Shown piece by piece: positions 53,763-63,203 of a stretch of 64,000 bases of DNA. Position numbers and translations under genes: made by a program. The DNA is from Microbacterium sp. zg-B185. GTDB taxonomy: Bacteria > Actinomycetota > Actinomycetes > Actinomycetales > Microbacteriaceae. The DNA lies in the NCBI RefSeq assembly GCF_030246885.1, contig NZ_CP126739.1, positions 2,480,001 through 2,544,000 of the forward strand, read 5' to 3'. The notes beneath the pieces are model-generated. The model was not told the origin of the DNA. It did not search any database and worked only from the letters and a program-made list of their open reading frames with translations. Within the stretch, counting starts at the first letter, position 1. Each line of letters opens with the position of its first letter.

Positions 53763-56279
53763 TCACACGTCCGCGCCGTGCTCCACATCCGCCGTCGCAC
53801 CGATGACCGGGATGCTCGTGGTGACGGTGGGCACCGATGCAGACAGCAGCGTCCCGTCTTCGCGGCGGACGTCCGCGAACTGCTTGAGCGATGGTCGCCC
53901 GGGGATCACCGGACCCTGGCCGACGAGGGGAACGACGACCTCCTCGCCCGCGCCGATCGCGAAGGGCTTGCCGCGCACGCTGAACACCAGCGGATCGCCC
54001 TCGCCCGCGCGGATGCGGAACTGGTCGCGCGTGATGGTCACATCCAGTGCTGTGCCGTGCCACTGCAGCTTGAACGACAGCTCCGGCCAGTCCGCCGGCA
54101 GCCGGGGATCGAAGGTGAGCTCGCCGAAGTGATCGCGCATGCCGCCGAAGCCCGAGACGAGCGCCGTCCACACGCCACCGGCCGAGGCGACGTGCACCCC
54201 GTCTGCGGCGTTGTGGTGCAGATCGCCGAGGTCGACGAAGATCGACTCGCGGAAGTACTCCAGCGCAAGGTCCTGGTAGCCGACCTCGGCGGCGAGGATC
54301 GCCTGCACCACCGCGGAGAGGGTCGAATCGCCGGTGGTCAGCGGGTCGTAGTACTCGAAGTCGGCGAGCTTGTCCTCGTCCGAGAAGTGGTTGCCCTGCA
54401 GGAACAGTGCCAGCACGACGTCCGCCTGCTTGAGCACCTGGTACCGGTAGATCACCAGCGGGTGGAAGTGCAGCAGCAACGGACGCTGATCGGCGGGGGT
54501 GTGCTCCAGGTCCCAGACCTCGCGCTCCAGGAACACGGCGTCCTGGGGATGGATGCCGAGGGCCGGGCTGAACGGGATGTGCATGGCCTCCGCGGCCCGC
54601 TCCCATCCCTCCGGCTCGGAGGGATCCAACCCCAGCCGGTCGGTCATCGCGCGGTAGGCCTCCGGGTCGTCCTCGGCCATCTCCCGTACGGTGCGCGCGG
54701 CGAAGCGGAGGTTGAAGCGTGCCATCACGTTGGTGAAGAGGTTGTCGTTGACGACCGTGGTGTATTCGTCCGGCCCGGTCACGCCGTGGATGTGGAAGGA
54801 CTCTTCGCCGTCGGTGTCGCTGGTGCGCCAGAACCCGAGCGTCGCCCACAGCCGGGCCGTCTCGACCACGATGTCCACACCCTCGCGGTGCAGGTACTCG
54901 ATGTCTCCGGTCGCGCGCACGTACTTGGCCAGCGCGAAGGACACGTCGGCGTTGATGTGGTACTGCGCGGTGCCGGCGGCGTAATAGGCGGATGCCTCTT
55001 CGCCGTTGATGGTCCGCCACGGGAACAGCACGCCGTGCTCATTCAGCTGGTGCGCGCGGCGGCGGGCGGCCGGGAGCATCAGATACCGCATCCGGATCGC
55101 ATTGCGCGCCCACAGCGGCGTCGTGTACGCCAGGAACGGCAGCACGTAGATCTCGGTGTCCCAGAAGTAATGACCGCTGTAGCCGGAGCCGGTGACGCCC
55201 TTGGCGGGAATGCCCAGTCCGTCGGCGCGCGCCGCGGCCTGGGCGAGCTGGAACAGGCACCAGCGGGTCGCCTGCTGCAGGTCGTCGTGTCCGCCGATGC
55301 GCACGTCCGAACGCGACCAGAAGCCCTCCAGCCAGAGACGCTGACGCTCGTACTGCAGCTCGACGCCTTCGACCTCGATCCGATCCAGCGTCCGCCGGCA
55401 GCGGTCGACCAGCTCGCGGGCCGGAACGCCCCGGGAGGTGTGGTAACTCACGAGCTTGGTGATGCGGATGGGCACGCCCGCGCGAGCCTGGACGCGGAAG
55501 ACGTCTTTGGCGATATCGGGTTCGACGAGGGTGCGGTGGGTGTATTCGTTCTCGGTCTCCACCACGTGGTCTGCGACGACCGCCATCGTCATCTCGGACT
55601 CGGTCACCTGGTACGACAGTGCCGATCGGCCCTTGTCCTGCCAGTATTCCTGCGGCTGCAGGACGCGCTGGTGGATCCGCTCGGCCTTGCGCGGGTCGAA
55701 GCCGGACTTCTTGGACGCCGTCGTGGTGCCCCCGTACACGTTCTCGCCGTCCTGCCGGTTGATCACCTGGCAGCTGACGGTGACGGGGGCGTCGGCGTTA
55801 AGCACGGTCACCTCGAGGCGGAGGATCGCGAGGTGCTTCTCCTCGAACGAGACCAGGCGGTCATCCTCGACCAGCACGTCCTTGCCCGACGGGGTGGTCC
55901 AGCGGATGCGGCGATGCAGCACGCCCGCACGCATGTCCAGGACGCGGCGATACTCGCGCACGTCCGCGGTGTCCAGCGAGAGGGGCTCGTCGTCGACGTA
56001 GACCCGCATCACCTTCGCGTCCGGGGCGTTGATGATGGTCTGCCCGACCTCCGCGAACCCGAACGCCTGCTCGGCGTGACGGATCGGGAAGGTCTCATGG
56101 AATCCGTTGATGAACGTGCCGTGCTCCTGCGCGAAGCGGCCCTCGATCTGGTTGCCGCGCAGTCCCAGGTAGCCGTTACCGACCGCGAAGATCGTCTCGG
56201 TCACGCCGACATCCTCCATCGAGAAGCTCGTCTCGACGAGGTTCCACGGGTCGACGGGAAAGCGGTCGCGGTCGATCAT
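53763..56279 (-). CDS. Glycoside hydrolase family 65 (trehalose/maltose/kojibiose phosphorylase type)
   Basis: 838 residues. N-terminal beta-sandwich (FAVGNGYLGLRGN), an (alpha/alpha)6 barrel with GYSGHYFWDTEIYVLPFL, and the catalytic Glu in HGVTGPDEYTTVVNDN. A phosphate-binding region and small C-terminal domain follow. Phosphorolyses an alpha-disaccharide to beta-glucose 1-phosphate. The adjacent beta-phosphoglucomutase (ATGA overlap) would convert that product to glucose 6-phosphate, the classic GH65-PgmB pair. Trehalose, maltose or kojibiose specificity cannot be decided by eye. Confidence 0.9.
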   Translation of the reverse strand: MIDRDRFPVDPWNLVETSFSMEDVGVTETIFAVGNGYLGLRGNQIEGRFAQEHGTFINGFHETFPIRHAEQAFGFAEVGQTIINAPDAKVMRVYVDDEPLSLDTADVREYRRVLDMRAGVLHRRIRWTTPSGKDVLVEDDRLVSFEEKHLAILRLEVTVLNADAPVTVSCQVINRQDGENVYGGTTTASKKSGFDPRKAERIHQRVLQPQEYWQDKGRSALSYQVTESEMTMAVVADHVVETENEYTHRTLVEPDIAKDVFRVQARAGVPIRITKLVSYHTSRGVPARELVDRCRRTLDRIEVEGVELQYERQRLWLEGFWSRSDVRIGGHDDLQQATRWCLFQLAQAAARADGLGIPAKGVTGSGYSGHYFWDTEIYVLPFLAYTTPLWARNAIRMRYLMLPAARRRAHQLNEHGVLFPWRTINGEEASAYYAAGTAQYHINADVSFALAKYVRATGDIEYLHREGVDIVVETARLWATLGFWRTSDTDGEESFHIHGVTGPDEYTTVVNDNLFTNVMARFNLRFAARTVREMAEDDPEAYRAMTDRLGLDPSEPEGWERAAEAMHIPFSPALGIHPQDAVFLEREVWDLEHTPADQRPLLLHFHPLVIYRYQVLKQADVVLALFLQGNHFSDEDKLADFEYYDPLTTGDSTLSAVVQAILAAEVGYQDLALEYFRESIFVDLGDLHHNAADGVHVASAGGVWTALVSGFGGMRDHFGELTFDPRLPADWPELSFKLQWHGTALDVTITRDQFRIRAGEGDPLVFSVRGKPFAIGAGEEVVVPLVGQGPVIPGRPSLKQFADVRREDGTLLSASVPTVTTSIPVIGATADVEHGADV

Positions 56280-57052
56280 TCGGGAAGCTCCTGGGCATCG
56301 GTCTGGGGGGAGGATTCGGGGCGGCGCACCAGTGCCGCAAGGTCGTCCACCACGACGTGCGCGCCGGCTCGGCGCAGCTCATCCGGGCCGGTGCCCCGAT
56401 CGACGCCGATCACCAGGGCGAAACCGCCGGCGGCGGCGGACTGAACTCCGCTGATGGCGTCCTCGATCGCGGCGCTCCGGGCGGGATCGACGCCGAGCAT
56501 CCGCGCGGCCTCGACGAACACGTCCGGCGCCGGCTTGGAGGCGAGGTGGTCGCGTTCGGCGATGACGCCGTCCATCACCACAGGGAACCGTGCGCGAAGC
56601 CCGGCGGACTGCAGCACCTCTTCGGCGTTCTTCGAACTGGACACCACCGCGGTAGGCGTGCCCGCGGCATCCAGCTCGTCCAGCAGCGCGACCGAGCCGG
56701 GGTACGCCACGATCCCCTCGGCCCGCAGCAGCCGCGAGAACACCTCGTTCTTGCGGTTGCCGATGCCGCACACCGTATCGGCCGTCGGCGGGTCGGCGGG
56801 ATCGCCCCACGGCACCTCGACGTCGCGGCTGCGCAGCAGACTGGCCACGCCGTCATAGCGCTTCTTGCCGTCGAGGTAGTCGAAGTAGTCGCGCTCCGTG
56901 TACGGGGGCGTGATGTCCCAGGCTGCGAACAGCTCCTCGAACATGGTCTGCCAGGCGTGCATGTGCACTTCGGCGGTAGGCGTCAGGACGCCGTCCAGGT
57001 CGAACAGGACGGCGTCGTACGAAGTGAGGTCGGGCGGGGCGTCGACGGTCAC
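56276..57052 (-). CDS. pgmB: Beta-phosphoglucomutase (HAD superfamily)
   Basis: 258 residues from a GTG preceded by GGAGG. HAD motif I FDLDGVLTPT (nucleophile and acid/base Asp), motif II VVSSSKN, a motif III Lys in HLASKPAPDVF, and AIEDAISGVQSAAAGG as motif IV with the acidic pair. The cap keeps the HMHAWQTMFEELF pattern. Isomerises beta-glucose 1-phosphate to glucose 6-phosphate. Overlap and order with GH65 fix the pathway. Confidence 0.88.
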   Translation of the reverse strand: MTVDAPPDLTSYDAVLFDLDGVLTPTAEVHMHAWQTMFEELFAAWDITPPYTERDYFDYLDGKKRYDGVASLLRSRDVEVPWGDPADPPTADTVCGIGNRKNEVFSRLLRAEGIVAYPGSVALLDELDAAGTPTAVVSSSKNAEEVLQSAGLRARFPVVMDGVIAERDHLASKPAPDVFVEAARMLGVDPARSAAIEDAISGVQSAAAGGFALVIGVDRGTGPDELRRAGAHVVVDDLAALVRRPESSPQTDAQELPE

Positions 57053-57165
57053 GAAACCTCCAGGGCGAGGTGCGGATGACGGGCTGCGGCTCGTCTTTGC
57101 GCCGGCCACCAGCGTAGTCCGGCGCAGAGGCCCGCCGTAACCGTCTGGGGCATGGACACGACCGC

Positions 57166-58392
57166 TCAGGTCCCGGCGACGGTGAGGGTCTGACGGGCGA
57201 TCTCGAGCTCCTCGTTCGTCGGGACGACCAGCACGGTCACGCGGGACGCGTCCGTGGAGATGACTCGGATGCCGCGGCCGGTCGCCGCATTGCGTTCGAG
57301 GTCGATCTCGACGCCGGCGAACCCCAGTGTCTCCAGCCCCGCCGCACGGACGGCCGGAGCGTTCTCGCCGACGCCGGCGGTGAAGGAGATGACATCCACA
57401 CCCCCCATCTGGGCGATGTAGGAGCCGGCGTATCCGCGCAGCCGGTGCGCGTACACCTCGAAGGCGAGGATGGCGCGGTCTTCGCCGCGCGCGATCGCCG
57501 CGCGGATGTCTCGATAGTCGGAGAAGCCGGACAGCCCGAGCAGTCCGCTGCGCTTGTTCAGCAGCTCATCCAGCTCGTCGATGGACATGCCCACCCGGCG
57601 GGCGAGGTGGAACAGGACGGCGGGGTCGATATCGCCTGAGCGGGTGCCCATGACCAGGCCCTCCAGCGGGGTCAGCCCCATGGAGGTCTCCACGGAACGG
57701 CCGCCGTCCACGGCGGTGACGGACGCGCCGTTGCCCAGATGGAACACGATCTGCTTCAACTCGGCCAACGGCCGCCCCAGGAACAGGGCCGCCTGCTCGC
57801 TGACGAACTTGTGGCTCGTGCCGTGGAACCCGTAGCGGCGGATGCGGTACTCCTCGGCGAGGTCCTCGTCGATCGCATAGGTGTACGCCGCGCGCGAAAG
57901 CGTCTGATGGAACGCCGTGTCGAAGACTGCCACGTGCGGGACGTCCGGGAACGCCTTCTTCGCCGCCTCGATACCGGCGAGATTGGCCGGATTGTGCAGG
58001 GGGGCCAGCACCGACAGCTCGGCGATGTTGATCTCCACCAGGCGCGTGATCAGGGTCGGCTCGAAGAACCTGGCGCCGCCGTGCACGACGCGATGCCCGA
58101 CCGCGATCGGCGGACGTTCGGCCAGTGACGGCCCGTTCTGCCCGAACGCTTCCAGCATCACGGCGAACCCGGCGGTGTGATCGGGGATCGGCAGCTCGCG
58201 CGTGTAGGTCGCGTCCAGCATGGTCGGCGCAGGGCCGTCCGAGCGTTCGGTGAACACCGTGTGCGAGGATCGGCCCGTCTCTTCGCCGATGCGCTCGACC
58301 AGTCCCGAGGCGAGCACCGTCTCGGCATCCATATCCATCAGCTGGTACTTGAACGACGACGAGCCGCTGTTGACCACGAGCACGACGCTCAT
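57166..58392 (-). CDS. ackA: Acetate kinase
   Basis: 408 residues; the ATG at 58392 (MSVVLVVNSGSSSFK) is spaced correctly from GGGAGAGG, while the ATG two codons upstream is not. Family motifs: VNSGSSSFKYQL, GHRVVHGGARFF, VFDTAFHQTL, YGFHGTSHKFVS and FTAGVGENAPAVR. Interconverts acetyl phosphate and acetate with ATP. It follows pta by 97 bp; together they give the Pta-Ack overflow/acetate-assimilation pathway, complementing the acetyl-CoA synthetase at the left end. Confidence 0.96.
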   Translation of the reverse strand: MSVVLVVNSGSSSFKYQLMDMDAETVLASGLVERIGEETGRSSHTVFTERSDGPAPTMLDATYTRELPIPDHTAGFAVMLEAFGQNGPSLAERPPIAVGHRVVHGGARFFEPTLITRLVEINIAELSVLAPLHNPANLAGIEAAKKAFPDVPHVAVFDTAFHQTLSRAAYTYAIDEDLAEEYRIRRYGFHGTSHKFVSEQAALFLGRPLAELKQIVFHLGNGASVTAVDGGRSVETSMGLTPLEGLVMGTRSGDIDPAVLFHLARRVGMSIDELDELLNKRSGLLGLSGFSDYRDIRAAIARGEDRAILAFEVYAHRLRGYAGSYIAQMGGVDVISFTAGVGENAPAVRAAGLETLGFAGVEIDLERNAATGRGIRVISTDASRVTVLVVPTNEELEIARQTLTVAGT

Positions 58393-58489
58393 CGGCATCC
58401 CTCTCCCCCACCGTGTCCCATGTGTTGTTGCTTCGTGGCGTGCCGGGCAACAAGATCCGGGACATGGCCGGATGCTGTGCGCGCCGTTC

Positions 58490-60628
58490 TCACGCGGAAT
58501 CCTCCTGGGCTTGGGCCTGGATGGCCGTGATCGCGATGGTGTTGACGATGTCATCGACCGTCGCGCCCCGGGAGAGGTCGTTGATCGGCTTGTTCAGCCC
58601 CTGCAGCACCGGTCCGATCGCGACGGCGCCGGCCGAGCGCTGCACCGCCTTATAGGTGTTGTTGCCCGTGTTCAGGTCGGGGAAGATGAACACCGTCGCC
58701 CGCCCGGCCACCGCGGAGCCCGGCATCTTCGCTGCCGCCACCGCCACATCTGCGGCGGCGTCGTACTGGAGGGGCCCCTCGACGAGGAGTTCGGGAGCGC
58801 GCTCGCGGACCAGCATCGTGGCAGCGCGGACCTTTTCGACTTCGGCACCGGCACCCGACTCCCCTGTGGAGTAGGACAGCATCGCGATGCGCGGATCGAT
58901 GCCGAACTGGGTCGCGGTCGCCGCGGACGAGATGGCGATGTCGGCGAGCTGAGCCGAGGTCGGGTCGGGGATGACGGCGCAGTCTCCGTAGACCAGGACG
59001 CGATCGGCCAGTGCCATGAGGAACACCGACGAGACCACCGAGACGCCCGGCTTGGTCTTGATGATCTCGAACGCGGGCCGGATGGTGTGCGCGGTGGTGT
59101 GCGCCGCTCCGGAGACCATGCCGTCCGCCAGGCCGAGGTGCACCATCAGCGTGCCGAAGTAGGACCCGTCCGTCACCGTGTCGGCCGCCTTGGCGAAAGT
59201 GACTCCCTTGTGCGAGCGAAGGCGGTGGTACTCGTGCGCGAACCGGTCCACGTGCACCGGGTCGAATGTGCTGAGCACGGTCGCGGCGGTGATGTCGACA
59301 CCCAGTTCGATGGCGCGACTGCGCACCTCGACCTCTTCGCCCAGGATCGTCACGTCCGCGATGCCGCGCGCCAGCACCGTCGCGGCCGCCCGCAGCACAC
59401 GATCGTCATCGCCCTCCGGCAGCACGATCCGGCGGCGCTGCGCCCGGGCGCGCTCGATGAGCTGGTACTCGAACATGAGCGGGGTCACCACTGTGGAGTG
59501 CGCCAGACCCAGCGACCGGGTGAGCTCCTGCGTGTCGACATGGCGCTCGAACAGCGCCAGCGCGGTGTCGTAGCGTCGCGACGAGTCCGCCGCCAGGCGG
59601 CCGCGGGTGTTCATGATGCGCACGGTGGTGTCGTACGTGCCCAGGTCGGTGGCGATGATCGGAAGCGCGGAGGCGAGTCCGTCGATCAGACGGTCGATCG
59701 CATCGGGCAGGGGGAACGGACCGTTCAGAACCACGCCGGCGATGGAGGGGAAGGTCCCGGATGAGTTGGCCAGCATCGTGGCCAGCAGCACCTCGGTGCG
59801 ATCGGCCGGAATCACCACGATCGCGCTCTGGGTGAGTCGCGGCAGGACATTGACCATGGACATGCCCGCCACGACGACGTCCAGCACCTCCCGGGTGAGC
59901 AGGTCGGGGTCGCCCTTGACCAGGCGGCCCTGTACCGAGCGCATCACTCCGCGAACCGACGGCGCGATGAGGAAACGGTCCTCCGGCAGAGCCCAGACCG
60001 GGATCGCCTCGTCGCCGGCGTTGGGGCGGAAGCCGGCGAGCACCTGCTGGATCGATGCGATGACGGCTGTCATATCGGCCGGCTCGGTCCGGTTCGCGAC
60101 GACGGCGAGGAGACTGGCGCGCTCGTGCGCGAGCTCGGCCAAGGCCAGGGAGGTGATCTGCCCCATCTGCTCGGGAGTGCGCGGTGTCGATGCACCCAGC
60201 TGCTCCCCCTGCCCCGCACGGCCGCTGAGGACCAGCAGGACGGGAGCACCGAGGTTTGCCGCGATGCGGGCGTTGTAGCTCAGTTCCGCAGGGCTGCCGA
60301 CGTCGGTGTAGTCGCTGCCGACGATCACGACCGCGTCGCACTGCGCCTCGACGGCTTTGTACCGTTCGACGATGCGGCCGAGGGCCGCCTCCGGATCCCG
60401 GCGCACGTCGTCGTAGGTCACGCCGATGCACTCGTCGTAGTCGAGGTCGACCCCGTCATGGGCCAGCAGCATCTCCAGGACATAGTCGCGTTCGACGGTG
60501 GATCGCGCGACCGCACGGAACACGCCCACCCGCGGGGTGGCTCGGCTCAGTACGTCTAGGACGCCCAGCGCGACGGTGGACTTGCCGGAGTGTCCTTCGG
60601 CCGAGGTGATCAGGATGCTCTGCGCCAC
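58490..60628 (-). CDS. pta: Phosphate acetyltransferase (two-domain)
   Basis: 712 residues, the long form. N-terminal P-loop-like domain (LITSAEGHSGKSTVALGV) and DRTGG regulatory domain, then the catalytic PTA_PTB domain (RIVLPEGDDDRVLRAA, then GLADGMVSGAAHTTAHTIRPAFEII, then MLSYSTGESGAG). Interconverts acetyl-CoA and acetyl phosphate. GTG start 6 nt after TAGTCT, so likely leaderless. Confidence 0.95.
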   Translation of the reverse strand: MAQSILITSAEGHSGKSTVALGVLDVLSRATPRVGVFRAVARSTVERDYVLEMLLAHDGVDLDYDECIGVTYDDVRRDPEAALGRIVERYKAVEAQCDAVVIVGSDYTDVGSPAELSYNARIAANLGAPVLLVLSGRAGQGEQLGASTPRTPEQMGQITSLALAELAHERASLLAVVANRTEPADMTAVIASIQQVLAGFRPNAGDEAIPVWALPEDRFLIAPSVRGVMRSVQGRLVKGDPDLLTREVLDVVVAGMSMVNVLPRLTQSAIVVIPADRTEVLLATMLANSSGTFPSIAGVVLNGPFPLPDAIDRLIDGLASALPIIATDLGTYDTTVRIMNTRGRLAADSSRRYDTALALFERHVDTQELTRSLGLAHSTVVTPLMFEYQLIERARAQRRRIVLPEGDDDRVLRAAATVLARGIADVTILGEEVEVRSRAIELGVDITAATVLSTFDPVHVDRFAHEYHRLRSHKGVTFAKAADTVTDGSYFGTLMVHLGLADGMVSGAAHTTAHTIRPAFEIIKTKPGVSVVSSVFLMALADRVLVYGDCAVIPDPTSAQLADIAISSAATATQFGIDPRIAMLSYSTGESGAGAEVEKVRAATMLVRERAPELLVEGPLQYDAAADVAVAAAKMPGSAVAGRATVFIFPDLNTGNNTYKAVQRSAGAVAIGPVLQGLNKPINDLSRGATVDDIVNTIAITAIQAQAQEDSA

Positions 60629-60634
60629 CCACCC

Positions 60635-60640
60635 AGACTA
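60635..60640 (-). promoter_or_regulatory. -10 element, leaderless promoter of pta
   Basis: TAGTCT on the minus strand, 6 nt from the GTG at 60628. Confidence 0.5.
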
Positions 60641-60754
60641 GGGTGCGACGCCCGCCCAGACGATGGGCCGACCGACGTGCGCCCCGATCCGTCCCGACAG
60701 CGGTTCGGCGGGATTCCGATCACGGGATCTGCGCGCCGCAGCGGACCCCGGGAA

Positions 60755-60850
60755 AATTAAGACTCTCCGCGAACCCGGCAGAGCCCGGTTACCCTTGCTA
60801 CGTTTCCGTCCTGGGGGAGTTGGCCTGGATGCCGCCTCGCGGAGAGCTGG
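60755..60850 (-). ncRNA. ffs: Signal recognition particle RNA (small bacterial type)
   Basis: The minus strand carries the Ffh-binding helix 8 pattern CCCAGGACGGAAACGTAGCA, the actinobacterial form of the SRP RNA core. The ends pair through CTCTCCGCGA (60763-60772) and TCGCGGAGAG (60837-60846), and a TTAATTTT tract follows the 3' arm. Length about 95 nt; ends are approximate. It occupies most of the 258-bp gap between pta and the DUF5671-like gene. Confidence 0.88.
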
Positions 60851-60886
60851 GAACAGTCTAACCGGTCCGCGCGGGTGCCCGATTCA

Positions 60887-62575
60887 TCAGTCCGCGAGCG
60901 GCACGACCCGTGCTCCTCCGCCGGTTTCGGCGATGACGAGCACGCGAGGGGCGGTGACCCCTTGCAAGGATTCCAGGACCGCAGCGGCGTCCGCGCTCCC
61001 GAGGTGCGCCCCGGCATCCGCAGCCCGCCACACGGTGACAGGGGCACCGGTCTCGGCGCGCAGCAGCCGGGCCAGCTCCCCCGCGTCGCCGCCGGTGACC
61101 AGGATGAGCCGGCCGATGCTGTCCGGCCGAACGAGCGATCCGGCAAGCGTGCGGTCGCGACGCCAGATCGCGAAGTGGTAGGCGAAGACGAGGGCCGTGG
61201 CGCACAGGAGCCCCAACGGCGCACGGACGCGTTCGATCAGTCCGCGCGCGCCGGTCGGATCCAGCCCGAACTCGAACAGGCGGTAGCCGATGACCAGCAG
61301 CGTCACGATGGCCACGATCGCGCTCGCCCCGAACAGCGCGATGAGGTAGACGCGACGAGCCGGGTCGGCCGCGTCACCGGCTGTCACCGGGCGCTCCGGG
61401 TGCCAGGCCGACCACCACACCGGCGCACCCACCACCAGCGCGCTGATGCCGCCGAGCAGGACGATCCGCGGATCGCTGTCGACGAGGTTCCCGCTGAGCG
61501 TGCCCAGCAGCGCGTTGATGACGACGCCGAACCCGCTCGCCGCGCCGATCAGCGCGATCGCCGAGACGACCAGGCGCCCGGCCCGCTGTACCGGGACGGA
61601 GCGGCCGGCGAGCACCCGCGCGTGGTAGACCCAGATCAGCGCGCCGATCAGCGCCGCGGCGACGCCGACATCCAGCGCGGAGAGGGCCTCTGCCGGAGGA
61701 TCGGTGCCCAGGAGGGCGCGCAGCACCGCGAACAGGGTGCTGCCGACCCCGAACAGCGTGGTCGCCTCAGCCGCACCCACCACGAGCACCAGGAGAACGG
61801 CCGGGAAAGCCGCCGTCGCATCCTTGGCACCCTCCCGGAACCAGTGCCACCACCACACCAGGGCGCCGACGAGGCACCACACGAGAGCCTGAAGGACGCC
61901 GGTGATCCACTGCTGCGATTGCACGAGGACCGTCGAGACGTCGATCAGCGCTCGCGCGATCAGCTCGGCCAGTGCCGAGATGGCACCGGATGCCGCGAGC
62001 GTCAGGCCGTACAGGGCGCTCAGCTGAACCGTCAACCCGGCCAGCCGAGTCGGTGCGGTGGCGGAGGCGCGCCGCAGGTGACCGTGCCAGATCCATACCC
62101 CCAGCCAGACCACGCCGGCGGAAAGGTCGCCGGGGCGCCATTCGCCGTCTATTCCGGCATTGGCCGCCGTGGCGACCGCCACGGTCGTCACGATCAGGGC
62201 GGTGAGCGAGATCGCGGCAAGATACAGCGTCCACGCCAGCGATGACCGCTCCCCCGGATCGGCCAGGTGCCGGCGCTCCCACCACCACAGCAGTGCCGCG
62301 AGCGGCGCCGCGATGAGGGTGAACGCCAGCGACCTCGCCAGTCCCCCGTCATTACCGGCGACCATCACGGTGCCGGCCCCGATGGCACGCTCCAGGAGCC
62401 CGGCGAGTCCGATCGCCGCGATCACGACCAGCGCGTACAGGATGACGAAGACGATGAGGCGCCGCACCACGTCCTGCCCGCGGCCGGATGACCGGAGCGC
62501 GGTTGTGCGTTCCGCCCGCGCGCCGGGAGCCGCGGCGCCCTCGGCCGAGGGCAGCGACGCGCCGCCAGGCACCAT
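60887..62575 (-). CDS. DUF5671-like polytopic membrane protein
   Basis: 562 residues with about twelve membrane helices, rich in Trp-Trp-Trp loops (LLWWWERRHL, GALVWWWHWFREG). The repeated helix pairs resemble DUF5671 proteins of actinobacteria. A soluble C-terminal segment of about 90 residues (LILVTGGDAGELARLLRAETG) follows. No known catalytic residues. ATG overlaps the stop of the gene upstream by 1 nt (a GTG one codon earlier is the alternative). Function unknown. Confidence 0.7.
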   Translation of the reverse strand: MVPGGASLPSAEGAAAPGARAERTTALRSSGRGQDVVRRLIVFVILYALVVIAAIGLAGLLERAIGAGTVMVAGNDGGLARSLAFTLIAAPLAALLWWWERRHLADPGERSSLAWTLYLAAISLTALIVTTVAVATAANAGIDGEWRPGDLSAGVVWLGVWIWHGHLRRASATAPTRLAGLTVQLSALYGLTLAASGAISALAELIARALIDVSTVLVQSQQWITGVLQALVWCLVGALVWWWHWFREGAKDATAAFPAVLLVLVVGAAEATTLFGVGSTLFAVLRALLGTDPPAEALSALDVGVAAALIGALIWVYHARVLAGRSVPVQRAGRLVVSAIALIGAASGFGVVINALLGTLSGNLVDSDPRIVLLGGISALVVGAPVWWSAWHPERPVTAGDAADPARRVYLIALFGASAIVAIVTLLVIGYRLFEFGLDPTGARGLIERVRAPLGLLCATALVFAYHFAIWRRDRTLAGSLVRPDSIGRLILVTGGDAGELARLLRAETGAPVTVWRAADAGAHLGSADAAAVLESLQGVTAPRVLVIAETGGGARVVPLAD

Positions 62576-63036
62576 CACGCGCCCCCGCCGGCGACGCAGA
62601 CGGCCAGTTGCCAGGGCGCCATGTCGATGGCCCAGTCGCCGTCCAGCCGGACGAGCTCGAAGACCTCTTCGCTCTCGTACTCGCCCGCCCCCAGCGGCCC
62701 CGATCCGTACACGGTGACCACGAGCACCCGCACGCGCGCGGTGTCCTCCCGTTCGCTGCTCTCCAGCAGGGTGAGCCGACGGTCCTCCGTGCCGAGCGGA
62801 ATGCGCTCGCACGAATCAGCGACGTCGGGGGCGAGGTAGCTCAGCGCCTCGGACACGTCCCCGTCGACCACGGCTTGGGAGTAGCGCTGCACGACTCCCT
62901 CGGGTGTCGCCGGATCCAGCAGTGCGGGACCGCCACGCGCGAAGACCGCTATCAGGGCCACGACGACCACCAGGACGACGCCGCTGATCAACGCGATGAG
63001 GGCCGCTCGGGATCGTCGGACGTGATCGTCGGTCAT
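62575..63036 (-). CDS. Hypothetical membrane-anchored protein
   Basis: 153 residues. One membrane helix about 13-35 (ALIALISGVVLVVVVALIAVF), then a small outer domain about 40-150 containing PATPEGVVQRYSQAVVDGDVSEALSYLAP, a layout similar to the SnoaL/NTF2-like accessory domains of actinobacterial lipoproteins, with two Cys (near 74 and the C-terminus). Divergent from the MoxR gene and coupled to the DUF5671-like gene by TGATG overlap. The start is the least certain part. Confidence 0.6.
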   Translation of the reverse strand: MTDDHVRRSRAALIALISGVVLVVVVALIAVFARGGPALLDPATPEGVVQRYSQAVVDGDVSEALSYLAPDVADSCERIPLGTEDRRLTLLESSEREDTARVRVLVVTVYGSGPLGAGEYESEEVFELVRLDGDWAIDMAPWQLAVCVAGGGA

Positions 63037-63150
63037 GGTGTCATCATGCCGGTTCGCCGCGTCCGACCGCATCGGATCCGGCCCAGACGGCGGGCGCGGC
63101 CGCCTTCCAGCCACAATGATCCCTCCGGCCCACTGGCCACCCCCGCAGGA

Positions 63151-63156
63151 TACGAT
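63151..63156 (+). promoter_or_regulatory. -10 element upstream of moxR 2
   Basis: TACGAT, about 47 nt before the TTG chosen as start at 63204. Transcription from here would give a leader of about 40 nt. Confidence 0.4.
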
Positions 63157-63203
63157 CGATGGTGGGCGAGGATGCCCGCGGATGCCGATCCAGGGGGGTC
63201 GCT